This document shows, piece after piece, positions 1-8,448 of a stretch of 64,000 nucleotides of DNA (its first letter is position 1; every line of letters begins with the position of its first letter). The stretch covers positions 408,061 through 472,060 of the forward strand of contig DPKJ01000005.1 of the NCBI GenBank assembly GCA_003542575.1. Direction: 5' to 3'. Under the pieces are notes generated by a model. The model was not told the origin of the DNA and made no database searches. It saw nothing but the letters and a program-made list of their open reading frames with translations. Origin of the DNA: Rikenellaceae bacterium (lineage in GTDB: Bacteria; Bacteroidota; Bacteroidia; Bacteroidales; UBA932). Position numbers and translations under genes: made by a program.

Positions 1-1
1 C

Positions 2-574
2 GATTACGATTACGAATATATGGCCGAAGAGATAATTGCCCAAATCAAGAGCATTTGTGAGCAGAGAGGAACACCTGAACCCAATATATTTACCGAATTC
101 GGCAGCTTTACCGTTGGTGAAAGTGGTGCTGTTATATATCAGGTTCTGGATCAAAAACAGCAGAACGACAGGGAGAGATGGTACATGGTTGACAGCTCTT
201 TCATGACAACATTGCCTGATACGTGGGGTATTAAACAGAGATTTATCCTATTACCAATTAATAAGTGGAATAAGGAGTATCAACGAGTGTTTTTAGGAGG
301 TTTAACATGCGATAGTCAGGATTATTATAATGCCGAAGCCCATGCCAATGCTATTTTTCTTCCGGTAATAAATGGAGAAGAGCCTCTATATTTAGGATTC
401 TTCCACACAGGAGCCTATCAGGAGTCCATTGCAGGATTCGGTGGTATTCAGCACTGTCTGCAGCCTGCTCCAAAGCACATAACTATTGATGTTGACGAAA
501 ACGGCGAGTATTATACAAAACTTTTTAGTAAAGAACAGACTTACAAGTCTATGCTTAAAATTCTGGGATATTGA
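2..574 (+). CDS. speA: Arginine decarboxylase, biosynthetic (3' part only)
   Basis: The reading frame is open from the left edge (codon phase starts at base 2), so only about the last 190 residues of a roughly 630-residue enzyme are present. The visible part matches the C-terminal domain of PLP-dependent biosynthetic arginine decarboxylase (alanine-racemase-fold group): a TLPDTWGI motif, the G-G-L-T-C-D-S-x-D-Y-Y stretch containing the family's C-terminal active-site cysteine and aspartate, and FFHTGAYQE further on. The reaction is arginine to agmatine plus CO2, the first step of polyamine synthesis. The stop codon overlaps the start of the next gene by one base. The PLP lysine lies outside the window. 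Assignment rests on recognised motifs and is firm. Confidence 0.93.
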   Translation, partial: DYDYEYMAEEIIAQIKSICEQRGTPEPNIFTEFGSFTVGESGAVIYQVLDQKQQNDRERWYMVDSSFMTTLPDTWGIKQRFILLPINKWNKEYQRVFLGGLTCDSQDYYNAEAHANAIFLPVINGEEPLYLGFFHTGAYQESIAGFGGIQHCLQPAPKHITIDVDENGEYYTKLFSKEQTYKSMLKILGY

Positions 575-1290
575 TGACTCCCTCAAAATCAGAGATTAAA
601 TTAATCCGTTCCCTTGCAAGAAGAAAAATTCGCGAGGAGAACGGCTTGTTTGTCGTTGAGGGGGAGAAACTTGTTCAGGAGGCCATTGAGTCAGGTTGGG
701 ATATTTTAGAGATATTCCGGATGGAGGAGATTGGTGAGCAGTTAATGTCAAGGATTACACTTCTTTCCAGCCCCTCTCCTGCCCTGGCTGTAATCAGAAT
801 TCCTCAGACAAGTTATTCTTTAACTCCTGATATAAATAATCTTTCAATTGCCCTTGATTCAATTAAAGATCCGGGAAATTTGGGTACAATAGTCAGACTT
901 TCAGAATGGTTTGGGATTGATACTATCTATTGTTCAGAGAATTGTGTTGATATATACAATCCAAAGGCAGTTCAGTCAACAATGGGAGCAATATTCCGGA
1001 CCAAAGTTGTGTATACTCATTTACCCGGCTTAATTAAGGGGATTGAAGGGATGATGCCGGTTTACGGCACATTTATAAACGGCAGTAATATATACGGACA
1101 GAGTCTACCAAAGGGGGCACTAGTGGTTATGGGAAGTGAATCTGACGGTATTTCCCCTGATTTAGAGGCTTTAATTAATAATAAATTATCAATTCCATCC
1201 TTTTCATTATCTGAAAAGAGCAGTGAGTCTCTCAATGTTGCAATTGCAACTGCTGTAATTTGTTCTGAGTTTAAACGATCCTCTGTCTGA
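574..1290 (+). CDS. TrmH/SpoU-family RNA 2'-O-methyltransferase
   Basis: A 238-residue SPOUT-class methyltransferase that would transfer methyl from SAM to a ribose 2'-OH of rRNA or tRNA. The N-terminal 80 residues form the substrate-binding part (SARRKI...VVEGEKLVQEA). The knotted catalytic domain shows motif 1 (DPGNLGTIVR, about 99-108), motif 2 (GSESDGIS, about 190) and motif 3 (SLNVAIATA, about 217). The ATG at 574 overlaps the preceding TGA by one base; a TTG one codon upstream is an unlikely alternative. The 3' end overlaps the convergent rlmB gene by 20 bases. The target nucleotide cannot be read from sequence. Confidence 0.88.
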   Translation: MTPSKSEIKLIRSLARRKIREENGLFVVEGEKLVQEAIESGWDILEIFRMEEIGEQLMSRITLLSSPSPALAVIRIPQTSYSLTPDINNLSIALDSIKDPGNLGTIVRLSEWFGIDTIYCSENCVDIYNPKAVQSTMGAIFRTKVVYTHLPGLIKGIEGMMPVYGTFINGSNIYGQSLPKGALVVMGSESDGISPDLEALINNKLSIPSFSLSEKSSESLNVAIATAVICSEFKRSSV

Positions 1291-2005
1291 CAATTTCAAA
1301 TAATACAACCGATGCGGCAACAGAGACATTAAGTGATCCGGTTGCACCGGTTATTGGTATTTTAACCAATTCGTTTGCCAGAGATAGTGATGATTTGGAT
1401 ATCCCTTTGTCTTCTGATCCCAAAATAATGGCAGTAGCTTTGCTAAAATCGGCGTCATAAATATTCTTTTCTGCCTTTTCTGTTGCTGCAATAATTTGAA
1501 AACCACTTTGAGAGAGATAAAATATGGCCTCTCTAAGGTTTGTTACCTTTGCTACCGGAATTCTCATAAGTGCTCCTGCAGATGTTTTTATTGATTCAGC
1601 ATTTATGGCTGCACTTCCTTTTGCCGGCATAATAATACCGTCAGCTGAAGCACACTCTGCCGTACGGGCAATTCCTCCGAAATTTCGCACATCGCTTACG
1701 CCGTCAAGGAGAATTATCACCGGATTTTTCCTGGCCTCAGTTGCTTTCGCAACCATCTCTTCAAGAGAAACATAATCTACCTGAGAGAGAAATGCAATAA
1801 CACCCTGATGGTTTGACCTTGTTACAGAGTTGAGCCTCTCTATGGGTGCAAATTGAATTGAAATGTTCTTTTCCTGCAATAGCTCCATCAAGTTTCTAAA
1901 GTGTGGGCTATCCATACCCTGCTTAAACAAAACCTTCTCAATTTTTTTCCCGCCGATAACCGCATCTGTCACAGGGTGTATTCCGCAAATATAATTACTC
2001 TCCAT
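1271..2005 (-). CDS. rlmB: 23S rRNA (guanosine-2'-O-)-methyltransferase RlmB-like
   Basis: A 244-residue SpoU methyltransferase of the RlmB/TrmH type. The N-terminus carries the RlmB-specific substrate-binding domain (YICGIHPVTDAV), followed by the catalytic motifs GVSDVRNFGGIARTAE (about 100-115), LGSEDKGIS (about 193) and GSLNVSVAAS (about 222). The known family reaction is 2'-O-methylation of G2251 in 23S rRNA. It is the last gene of the minus-strand valS operon, 11 bases after the ABC-F gene. It converges on another SpoU enzyme with a 20-base tail overlap and no terminator between. RlmB is a good but not certain name; the general class is secure. Confidence 0.85.
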   Translation of the reverse strand: MESNYICGIHPVTDAVIGGKKIEKVLFKQGMDSPHFRNLMELLQEKNISIQFAPIERLNSVTRSNHQGVIAFLSQVDYVSLEEMVAKATEARKNPVIILLDGVSDVRNFGGIARTAECASADGIIMPAKGSAAINAESIKTSAGALMRIPVAKVTNLREAIFYLSQSGFQIIAATEKAEKNIYDADFSKATAIILGSEDKGISKSSLSLANELVKIPITGATGSLNVSVAASVVLFEIVRQRIV

Positions 2006-2016
2006 TTCTAATTGTT

Positions 2017-3942
2017 TTATTGGTTATTGTGAAGCTTTTCCCACTCCTCCATCTCGCTGTTAAGCTCTTTTTTAAGTTTTTCGTAACTCTCTACAAGAGA
2101 GAGTATTTTAACGGCATCTGATATACCGGCAAGCTCCTTTTCTGCAGACGCTATCTTTGATTCAAGCTCTTCGATGCGCTTCTCGGACTTTTCAATTTTT
2201 GCCTGTCTTCTTTTTTGCTCTCGCTCTTGTTCTCTTTTTAAGTTGTGATCGACGGGCATTACACTCTCCTGCTGCTTAACTTCAGGTGTAGCTTTTAAGG
2301 CAGATTTCTCAAACTCCAACTCATCCAGGCTCTCAATATTTTTCCTCGAGAGAAACTCCTCAAATGTACCTAAATGTTCTCTTACTGCACCATCTTTAAA
2401 TTCATAAATTTTATTTACAAGTCCGTCAAGAAAATCTCTGTCGTGAGATACAATCACAAGTGTGCCGTCATATTTAAGCAACGCCTGTTTAAGTATATCT
2501 TTCGATCTTATGTCCATATGGTTGGTAGGCTCATCAAGTGCAAGAAGATTATATGGTTTGAGCATCAGCTTTGCCATTGCCAGGCGTGACTTCTCACCTC
2601 CGCTTAATACTGCTACCTTTTTGTCTATGTCCTCGCCTCTGAATAGAAAAGATCCCAGAATGTCCCTCAATTTTGTCCTTACATCTCCGGTTGCAACATT
2701 GTCAAGAGTATCAAATACAGTATCCTCCTTATTGAGCAAATCTTCCTGATTCTGAGCGTAGTATCCCAGTGAAACATTGTGGCCGAGTTCGATTCTTCCT
2801 GAAACAGGGGTGAGTTCTCCGGTAATCAGCCTCATAAAGGTCGTTTTACCCTCTCCGTTCTTACCAAGCAATGCAATTTTTTCTCCTCTCTCAATGGTAA
2901 TGTTGGCCTTATCAAAGATGCATTTATCTCCAAATGACATCTTTACATCAATTGATTTTAGTGCAACGTTACCTGAACGTGGTGCAGGGGGAAATTTAAG
3001 ATAAAGTTTTGCTTTGTCCTCCTCCTCAACCTCGATCCTGTCAAGTTTATCCAGTTGTTTAATCCTTGATTGTACCTGATTGGATTTGGTTGCCTTATAT
3101 CTGAACCTCTCAATGAAATCTTCGGTCTTCTCAATCAGTTTCTGCTGATTATCGTATGCTGCTTTCTGTTGCTCAAGACGTTCACGTCTCAGTTGAGTAT
3201 ATTTGGTGTACGGAACTTTGTAATCATTTATCTTTCCAAGCGTTATCTCTACAGTCCTGTTGGTAACACTGTCCAAAAAACGTCTATCGTGTGAAATTAA
3301 TACGAGAGCACCCCTAAATCCCTGAAGATATGATTCAAGCCACCTTATCGATTCAATATCAAGGTGATTAGTGGGTTCATCAAGCAGCAGAATATCGGGT
3401 TTACGTAGCAATATTTTAGCAAGTTCTATCCTCATATTCCAACCAAGACTAAGTGTTGCCCTCTCTCTTTCAAGATCGCTGCGGCTGAATCCCAATCCTT
3501 TGAGTACCCTTTCTGAGAGAGCCTGAGGGTTTATTGTTCCGTACAGGTTCAGTTTATCGTTTAATTCGTTAAACCTGACAATAAGGTCATGATAGGAGTC
3601 ACTCTCAAAGTCTGTTCTTTCACAGATGTCCTTGTTAATTTTGGCAATTCTCTCTTCAATCTTCTTTATATGTGAAAATGCTTTGAGAGTCTCTTCAATT
3701 ACAGTACTCTTTTTCGAGTACTCCATCTCCTGAGGTAAATAGCCGATTGTTATTTCGGATGGTTGCTGTACAGCTCCGCCGGATGGTGCAATTATCCCTG
3801 CAACTATCTTAAGAATAGTTGTCTTACCGGCACCATTCTTGCCGACAAGCCCGATTTTGTCGTTCTCGTTTATGTGGAAATTGACATTATCAAAGAGGGT
3901 AAACCCTCCAAATGATACTGTCAGATTATTGATCGATATCAC
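2017..3942 (-). CDS. ABC-F family ATPase (Uup/EttA-like ribosome-associated)
   Basis: A 641-residue protein with two ABC ATPase domains and no membrane domain, as in ABC-F translation factors. Walker A motifs are GKNGAGKTT (about 36-44) and GKNGEGKTT (about 365); both Walker B segments end in LDEPTNH. The linker between the domains is long, charged and helical, and residues 560-641 are a coiled-coil C-terminal domain like that of Uup. The first ABC signature reads LSLGW instead of LSGGW, while the second is a normal LSGGE. The start is GTG, overlapping the tatC stop by 17 bases, and the N-terminus MISINNL fits the family. Family role: ATP-dependent factor acting on stalled ribosomes; the exact subfamily is not settled. 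Confidence 0.88.
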   Translation of the reverse strand: MISINNLTVSFGGFTLFDNVNFHINENDKIGLVGKNGAGKTTILKIVAGIIAPSGGAVQQPSEITIGYLPQEMEYSKKSTVIEETLKAFSHIKKIEERIAKINKDICERTDFESDSYHDLIVRFNELNDKLNLYGTINPQALSERVLKGLGFSRSDLERERATLSLGWNMRIELAKILLRKPDILLLDEPTNHLDIESIRWLESYLQGFRGALVLISHDRRFLDSVTNRTVEITLGKINDYKVPYTKYTQLRRERLEQQKAAYDNQQKLIEKTEDFIERFRYKATKSNQVQSRIKQLDKLDRIEVEEEDKAKLYLKFPPAPRSGNVALKSIDVKMSFGDKCIFDKANITIERGEKIALLGKNGEGKTTFMRLITGELTPVSGRIELGHNVSLGYYAQNQEDLLNKEDTVFDTLDNVATGDVRTKLRDILGSFLFRGEDIDKKVAVLSGGEKSRLAMAKLMLKPYNLLALDEPTNHMDIRSKDILKQALLKYDGTLVIVSHDRDFLDGLVNKIYEFKDGAVREHLGTFEEFLSRKNIESLDELEFEKSALKATPEVKQQESVMPVDHNLKREQEREQKRRQAKIEKSEKRIEELESKIASAEKELAGISDAVKILSLVESYEKLKKELNSEMEEWEKLHNNQ

Positions 3943-4708
3943 GGCAAATAAGTATACTAAATTCGTAAAGTAAATAGAGCGGTGTCCCTACAATAAAAAG
4001 GGTAAATGCGTCTCCGCTCGGAGTAATAACTGCCGCAACTATTATTAATATTGTGAATGCATGCTTTCTGTATTTTCTGAGCATGCTTTTTGAAATTATA
4101 CCAAGTCTTGAGAGGATGGCTGCAAGGGCGGGCATCTCAAATACCACTCCCATAATAAGAATCAGCCACGTAAACATAGATATATATGATTTTAACGAAA
4201 TCTGATTCTGAACCCAGTCACTAACCTGATATGTACCTAAAAACCTAACAGTCAAAGGGAACACAAATAAATATCCCACTAGGATCCCTACAAAGAAGAG
4301 AACTGAGGCAAAGGCAAAGGCTTTCCTTATTGCAGACTTCTCCTTTTCATACAGACCGGGACTGACAAATGTCCAGAGTTGGTAAATAATATAGGGGACA
4401 GTTAATATAAATGCAAGAGTCAATGAGACGCTTACGTGAGTAAAGAATTGTGCCGACAGCTCAATATTAATAAGGTTTACAGAAAACGGCTCGGGGGCCA
4501 TTGCTGCAATTCCCGTAAAGGCTGCGAGCTGTCCAAACCATTTGTAAAGGATAAAGTCCGAATTTGTTGGTGCAAAAATTACCGTGTCAAATACAAAGCT
4601 TTTGTTAAAGAAGATTACGATTGCTGCAATAAGCAGAGCAATCGCTGAACGGAAGAGTACTCCCCTCAGTTCGTCAAGGTGGTCCCAAAATGTCATCTCT
4701 TTGCTCAC
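3926..4708 (-). CDS. tatC: Sec-independent protein translocase TatC
   Basis: A 260-residue inner-membrane protein with six predicted membrane segments and the TatC signature near the N-terminus (TFWDHLDELR), plus conserved FVSPGLYEKEK and the ITPSGDAF segment in the last third. It carries the long periplasmic loop between segments 1 and 2 usual for Bacteroidetes TatC. TatC binds twin-arginine signal peptides and with TatA exports folded proteins. It follows tatA by 12 bases. The start could be GTG at 4708 or ATG at 4696; the latter has an AAAGAG-like purine stretch before it. The identification itself is firm. Confidence 0.95.
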   Translation of the reverse strand: MSKEMTFWDHLDELRGVLFRSAIALLIAAIVIFFNKSFVFDTVIFAPTNSDFILYKWFGQLAAFTGIAAMAPEPFSVNLINIELSAQFFTHVSVSLTLAFILTVPYIIYQLWTFVSPGLYEKEKSAIRKAFAFASVLFFVGILVGYLFVFPLTVRFLGTYQVSDWVQNQISLKSYISMFTWLILIMGVVFEMPALAAILSRLGIISKSMLRKYRKHAFTILIIVAAVITPSGDAFTLFIVGTPLYLLYEFSILICRDIDQ

Positions 4709-4720
4709 GGTGGGGTCAGA

Positions 4721-4924
4721 TTATTTTTTCTCCTCTTCGGAGCCTTTGTCTTCTTTTATCTCATCCTCGATGCCCTTCATTCCATCTTTGAAACTCTTTA
4801 CACCTTTACCGATTCCCTTCATAAGTTCGGGGATTTTTTTACCGCCGAAAAGAAGCAATACTATAAGTGCGATAATTATAATTTCGGTTGCTCCAAGCGT
4901 TCCGAATAGTAAAAATTGGTTCAT
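4721..4924 (-). CDS. tatA: Twin-arginine translocase pore subunit TatA/E
   Basis: A 67-residue protein with one N-terminal membrane helix (ATEIIIIALIVLLLF), the FGGKKIPELMKGIGKG hinge and amphipathic helix typical of TatA/E, and a short acidic-lysine tail ending in EEEKK. TatA oligomerises to form the Tat translocation pore. It sits directly before tatC in the valS operon, so the window encodes a minimal TatAC system; no separate TatB is seen, which is usual in Bacteroidetes. Confidence 0.94.
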   Translation of the reverse strand: MNQFLLFGTLGATEIIIIALIVLLLFGGKKIPELMKGIGKGVKSFKDGMKGIEDEIKEDKGSEEEKK

Positions 4925-4936
4925 ATCTGTGAATTT

Positions 4937-5353
4937 TTAGTCGTTTTCTTTAAAGTACGGGGCAAAGATATCAATAATAAAGGAAGGAGCCCTTGTTGGT
5001 CTCCTGTTATTTGCATGAATAAAGCCCAGAGTTACAGAACCGGCACATACAGTGTTGCCCTCCTGGTTGTAAATTACGGTGTCAATAACCATTCTTGCCT
5101 TTGGTATTTCGTTAACTGTGCTAACAACTCTTAGCTTATCACCTAGTTTTGCCGGCAATTTGTAATCACAGGCAACATTTACAACCGGCATCATTATTCC
5201 TAACTTTTCAATCTGATGAATAGGGAGGCCAAGATTGGCCAATGCTTCGCTCCTGCCACACTCAAAATAGCGAATATAGTTGGAATGGTGTACTATTCCC
5301 ATCAGATCAGTTTCGTAATACCTTACCTCTAAAATGGTTTCTGATATATACAT
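4937..5353 (-). CDS. Acyl-CoA thioesterase, YbgC/FadM (4HBT hotdog) family
   Basis: A 138-residue single hotdog-fold domain. The catalytic-loop motif YYETDLMGIVHHSNYIRYFE near residues 12-31 matches the 4-hydroxybenzoyl-CoA thioesterase family, where the aspartate is the key residue. It would hydrolyse an acyl-CoA, substrate unknown. The ATG overlaps the valS stop by one base (TAATG), so it is translationally coupled to valS. Tat genes follow after 12 bases. YbgC members elsewhere sit next to tol-pal genes, but no tol gene is seen here. Confidence 0.85.
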   Translation of the reverse strand: MYISETILEVRYYETDLMGIVHHSNYIRYFECGRSEALANLGLPIHQIEKLGIMMPVVNVACDYKLPAKLGDKLRVVSTVNEIPKARMVIDTVIYNQEGNTVCAGSVTLGFIHANNRRPTRAPSFIIDIFAPYFKEND

Positions 5354-8001
5354 TACTTACTGTACTCCTCTTTTAGTTTTAATAATTTGGCTATTTTTTC
5401 CTGAGCATCTGATCTCTTCTTAAGCTCGGTGTTTTTTATGTTTTCTGCTGCGTTAGCCATAAACTTTTCGTTATTGAGCTTTGCATTTACAGCTTTAAGA
5501 AATCCCTCAAGATGTTTTAGTTCTGTCTCAATTTTATTAAGCTCTTCGGCAGCATTTACCATACCTTCAAGCGGAACAAAAAATTCAGAAGTCCCAACCA
5601 TGAATGAGTTTCCTGTTTGGCCTGAGTCCTTAACTGACATATCTTCAATTTGTGATATGTTGGCCATTTTTCTTATTACGCAGTAGAGGTTTTTGTCTAC
5701 ATCTCCCTTTACAAAAAGATTCAGTTCTGTTTTTGGGGAAATAGCCTTTGATTGTCTTACATTTCTTATGTTAACAATAGCTGATTTTACCAACTCAAAG
5801 GCAGCTGTATACTCTTTTGACCAGTTTTCCGGTGATGGCATTTCGGAAATCATTATGCTTTCATGATCTTTGTTCTTGGCTAGGTGCTGCCAAAGCTCCT
5901 CTGTGATGAAAGGCATAAAAGGGTGCAAAACCCTGAGAAGTTTTTCAAATAGCTCAAGAGTAGCTTTATGCGTCTTGCTGTCAATTCCTTTGCCAAATTC
6001 AGGCTTAATAATCTCAAGGTACCAGGCGCAGAAATCATCCCAAAAAAGCTTGTATGCGTGCATAAGAGCATCCGAGAGGCGAAATTTTTCAAAGTGGTCA
6101 TTTATTATTTCAAGTGATTCACTAAGCGTTCCATCAAACCATTTAACCGCTGCTACAGCTTCGGCAGGTTGCTCAATATCTTTATCAACATTCCATCCGT
6201 TTACAAGGCGGTATGCGTTCCAAATTTTGTTTGAAAAATTTCTGCCCTGCTCAACCTGACTCTCATCAAAGAGAATGTCGTTTCCGGCACTGCTACACAG
6301 GAGCATACCTACTCGTACACCATCAGCTCCATATATCTCCATCAGCTTAATCGGATCAGGTGAATTACCAAGCGATTTAGACATCTTTCTTCCCTGCTTA
6401 TCTCTCACGATACCGGTAAGATATACATTTTTGAATGGTATATCACCACAGAATTCATTTCCAGCCATAATCATACGTGCAACCCAGAAAAATAAAATTT
6501 CGGGTGCTGTAACCAAATCATTTGTCGGGTAATAATAGGCCAGTTCGCTGTTTGGTTTTTTATTCGGGAATCCCGGCTTTGTTGGGTCAAATACAGATAT
6601 TGGCCATAGCCATGATGAGAACCAGGTATCAACAACATCTTCGTCCTGTTTTAGGTCATTTTCGGTCAAATCTGGGTGGTTAAGTCTGGCTTTTGCAAGT
6701 GCTTCATCCTTATCTATTGCCACAACAATTTTACCATCAGGCAGATACCATGCGGGAATTTGCTGACCCCACCAAAGCTGTCTCGAAATACACCAATCTT
6801 TAACGTTCTCCATCCAGTGGCGGTATGTGTTCTTGAATTTATCAGGTATAAGCTTTATTGTGTCATTCATTACATATTCAAGAGCAGGCTTGGCTGCCTC
6901 GGTCATCTTAAGAAACCACTGAAGTGAAAGTCTTGGTTCAATAACAGCGTTTGTCCTTTCTGAATAACCAACCTGTGAGTTATATTGCTCCTCTTTCACC
7001 AGTTGATTACTCTCCTGGAGCATCTTCACAATCTTCTTTCTTGCAATAAACCTATCCTCCCCTATCAGAATCTGAGCTTTTTCATTTAGCCTTGCATAGT
7101 TATCAAGTATGTCTATTACAGGCAAATTGTGCCTTATTCCTATCTCATAATCGTTTATATCATGTGCAGGAGTGATCTTGAGACAACCTGTTCCAAAATC
7201 CATCAGCACATATTCATCTTCAATTACCGGAATCTCTTTATTAATTAGTGGAATTAATACCTTTTTGCCCTTGAGTTTAGAATATCTTGGGTCGTCCGGA
7301 TGTACACAGACTGCTGTGTCTGCCATTATTGTTTCGGGCCGTGTAGTTGCAATCTCAACATACTCTTCGGTTGGTTTTCCGTCATTTGAGATGAAGTATT
7401 TAAGATAGTAGAGCTTCGACGGTGTCTCCTTGTATATGACCTCTTCGTCACTGACAGCCGTTTGACCCTCAGGGTCCCAGTTCACCATTCTGATGCCTCT
7501 GTATATTAGACCTTTATTGTAAAAATGAACAAAAGTATTGATTACAGATTTATTGTATTCGGGGTCCATCGTAAATGTTGTGCGGTTCCAATCGCATGAT
7601 GCTCCCAGCTTTTTCAGCTGTTCCAGAATTATGCCTCCGTGCTTCTCTCTCCACTCCCATGCATGCTCTAAAAACTCTTCCCGTGTTATGCCTGATTTTT
7701 CTAGTCCCATCTCTTTAAGTTTGGCCACAACCTTTGCCTCAGTTGCAATTGAGGCATGGTCTGTTCCGGGTACCCAGCAGGCATTTTTGCCCATCATTCT
7801 TGCTCTTCTTACCAATACATCCTGAATGGTATTGTTGAGCATATGTCCCATATGCAGTACTCCTGTTACATTTGGAGGAGGTATTACAACAGTATACGGC
7901 TCTTTTTCATTCGGTTCAGAGTGAAAGTAGCCCTTTTCCAGCCAGAATCTGTACCATTTGTCTTCGGTAAGCGACGGGTCGTATTTTGTGGAAATTTCCA
8001 T
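5353..8001 (-). CDS. valS: Valyl-tRNA synthetase
   Basis: An 882-residue class I aminoacyl-tRNA synthetase that charges tRNA-Val. The HIGH-type motif appears as HMGHM after PPNVTGVL (about residues 40-54) and the KMSKS loop as GRKMSKSLGNSP (about 525). The large CP1 editing domain lies between them with conserved TTRPETI and GTGCLKITPAHD motifs. The last 60 residues form the tRNA-binding coiled-coil arm typical of ValRS. Length is normal. It is the first gene of a six-gene minus-strand operon and has a clear Bacteroidetes promoter upstream at 8034-8066. Confidence 0.97.
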   Translation of the reverse strand: MEISTKYDPSLTEDKWYRFWLEKGYFHSEPNEKEPYTVVIPPPNVTGVLHMGHMLNNTIQDVLVRRARMMGKNACWVPGTDHASIATEAKVVAKLKEMGLEKSGITREEFLEHAWEWREKHGGIILEQLKKLGASCDWNRTTFTMDPEYNKSVINTFVHFYNKGLIYRGIRMVNWDPEGQTAVSDEEVIYKETPSKLYYLKYFISNDGKPTEEYVEIATTRPETIMADTAVCVHPDDPRYSKLKGKKVLIPLINKEIPVIEDEYVLMDFGTGCLKITPAHDINDYEIGIRHNLPVIDILDNYARLNEKAQILIGEDRFIARKKIVKMLQESNQLVKEEQYNSQVGYSERTNAVIEPRLSLQWFLKMTEAAKPALEYVMNDTIKLIPDKFKNTYRHWMENVKDWCISRQLWWGQQIPAWYLPDGKIVVAIDKDEALAKARLNHPDLTENDLKQDEDVVDTWFSSWLWPISVFDPTKPGFPNKKPNSELAYYYPTNDLVTAPEILFFWVARMIMAGNEFCGDIPFKNVYLTGIVRDKQGRKMSKSLGNSPDPIKLMEIYGADGVRVGMLLCSSAGNDILFDESQVEQGRNFSNKIWNAYRLVNGWNVDKDIEQPAEAVAAVKWFDGTLSESLEIINDHFEKFRLSDALMHAYKLFWDDFCAWYLEIIKPEFGKGIDSKTHKATLELFEKLLRVLHPFMPFITEELWQHLAKNKDHESIMISEMPSPENWSKEYTAAFELVKSAIVNIRNVRQSKAISPKTELNLFVKGDVDKNLYCVIRKMANISQIEDMSVKDSGQTGNSFMVGTSEFFVPLEGMVNAAEELNKIETELKHLEGFLKAVNAKLNNEKFMANAAENIKNTELKKRSDAQEKIAKLLKLKEEYSK

Positions 8002-8033
8002 AAAGAGTTAATAAGTGATGTTTAAACAAACAG

Positions 8034-8066
8034 CAAAGTTAATCAATTTTAAAAAAAGTGAACAAA
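8034..8066 (-). promoter_or_regulatory. Bacteroidetes-type promoter for the valS operon
   Basis: On the minus strand the -7 box TAACTTTG (8034-8041) and the -33 box TTTG (8063-8066) are separated by 21 bases, a good fit to the Bacteroidetes primary sigma consensus. The inferred start site near 8027 leaves a leader of about 25 bases before the valS ATG. It is the best-formed promoter in the window. Confidence 0.6.
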
Positions 8067-8088
8067 ATTAGCAATTAAGAAAAAATCT

Positions 8089-8096
8089 TATCTTTG
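8089..8096 (+). promoter_or_regulatory. -7 box for the DUF3467-etf operon
   Basis: TATCTTTG matches TAnnTTTG and lies 17 bases before the ATG at 8114. No good TTTG -33 box is visible at the right distance. It is divergent from the valS promoter, giving a shared 112-base control region. Confidence 0.5.
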
Positions 8097-8113
8097 CGTT
8101 GATCTAAAAAAAC

Positions 8114-8431
8114 ATGAAGGACATGAGTGCTGAAAATGAACTGAATATAGAATTGAGCAACGATGTGGCACAGGGATCTTACTCAAATCTTGCGATAATC
8201 ACACATTCAAGCAGTGAATTTATTCTTGATTTTATAAGAATGATGCCCGGGGTTCCAAAAGCTCAGGTACACAGCAGGATAATTATGACTGCCGAACATG
8301 CCAAGAGACTTCTTCTAGCCATAAAGGATAATATTGACAAATTCGAAAGTCAATATGGTGAAATAGAACTTCACAACGAACCTATTAATAAAGTACCAAT
8401 AAACTTCGGTAATAATTCAGCCGAGGCATAA
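8114..8431 (+). CDS. DUF3467 domain protein
   Basis: A 105-residue acidic cytoplasmic protein recognised as DUF3467 by its pattern: YSNLAIITHSSSEFILDFIRMMPG, then AQVHSRIIMTAEHAKRLLLAIKDNI. The family is widespread in Bacteroidetes and has no established function; members often lie near translation, transcription or core metabolic genes. Here it is the first gene of an apparent operon with etfB (17 bases downstream), etfA and an acyl-CoA dehydrogenase. ATG at 8114 and ATG at 8123 are both possible starts. I do not infer a role beyond this. Confidence 0.85.
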   Translation: MKDMSAENELNIELSNDVAQGSYSNLAIITHSSSEFILDFIRMMPGVPKAQVHSRIIMTAEHAKRLLLAIKDNIDKFESQYGEIELHNEPINKVPINFGNNSAEA

Positions 8432-8448
8432 ACTTCCATTAATCAAAT

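Noticed and set aside
5870..6259. 129-residue plus-strand frame inside valS
   Set aside because: It is antisense to a fully conserved tRNA synthetase and shows no protein-like motif.
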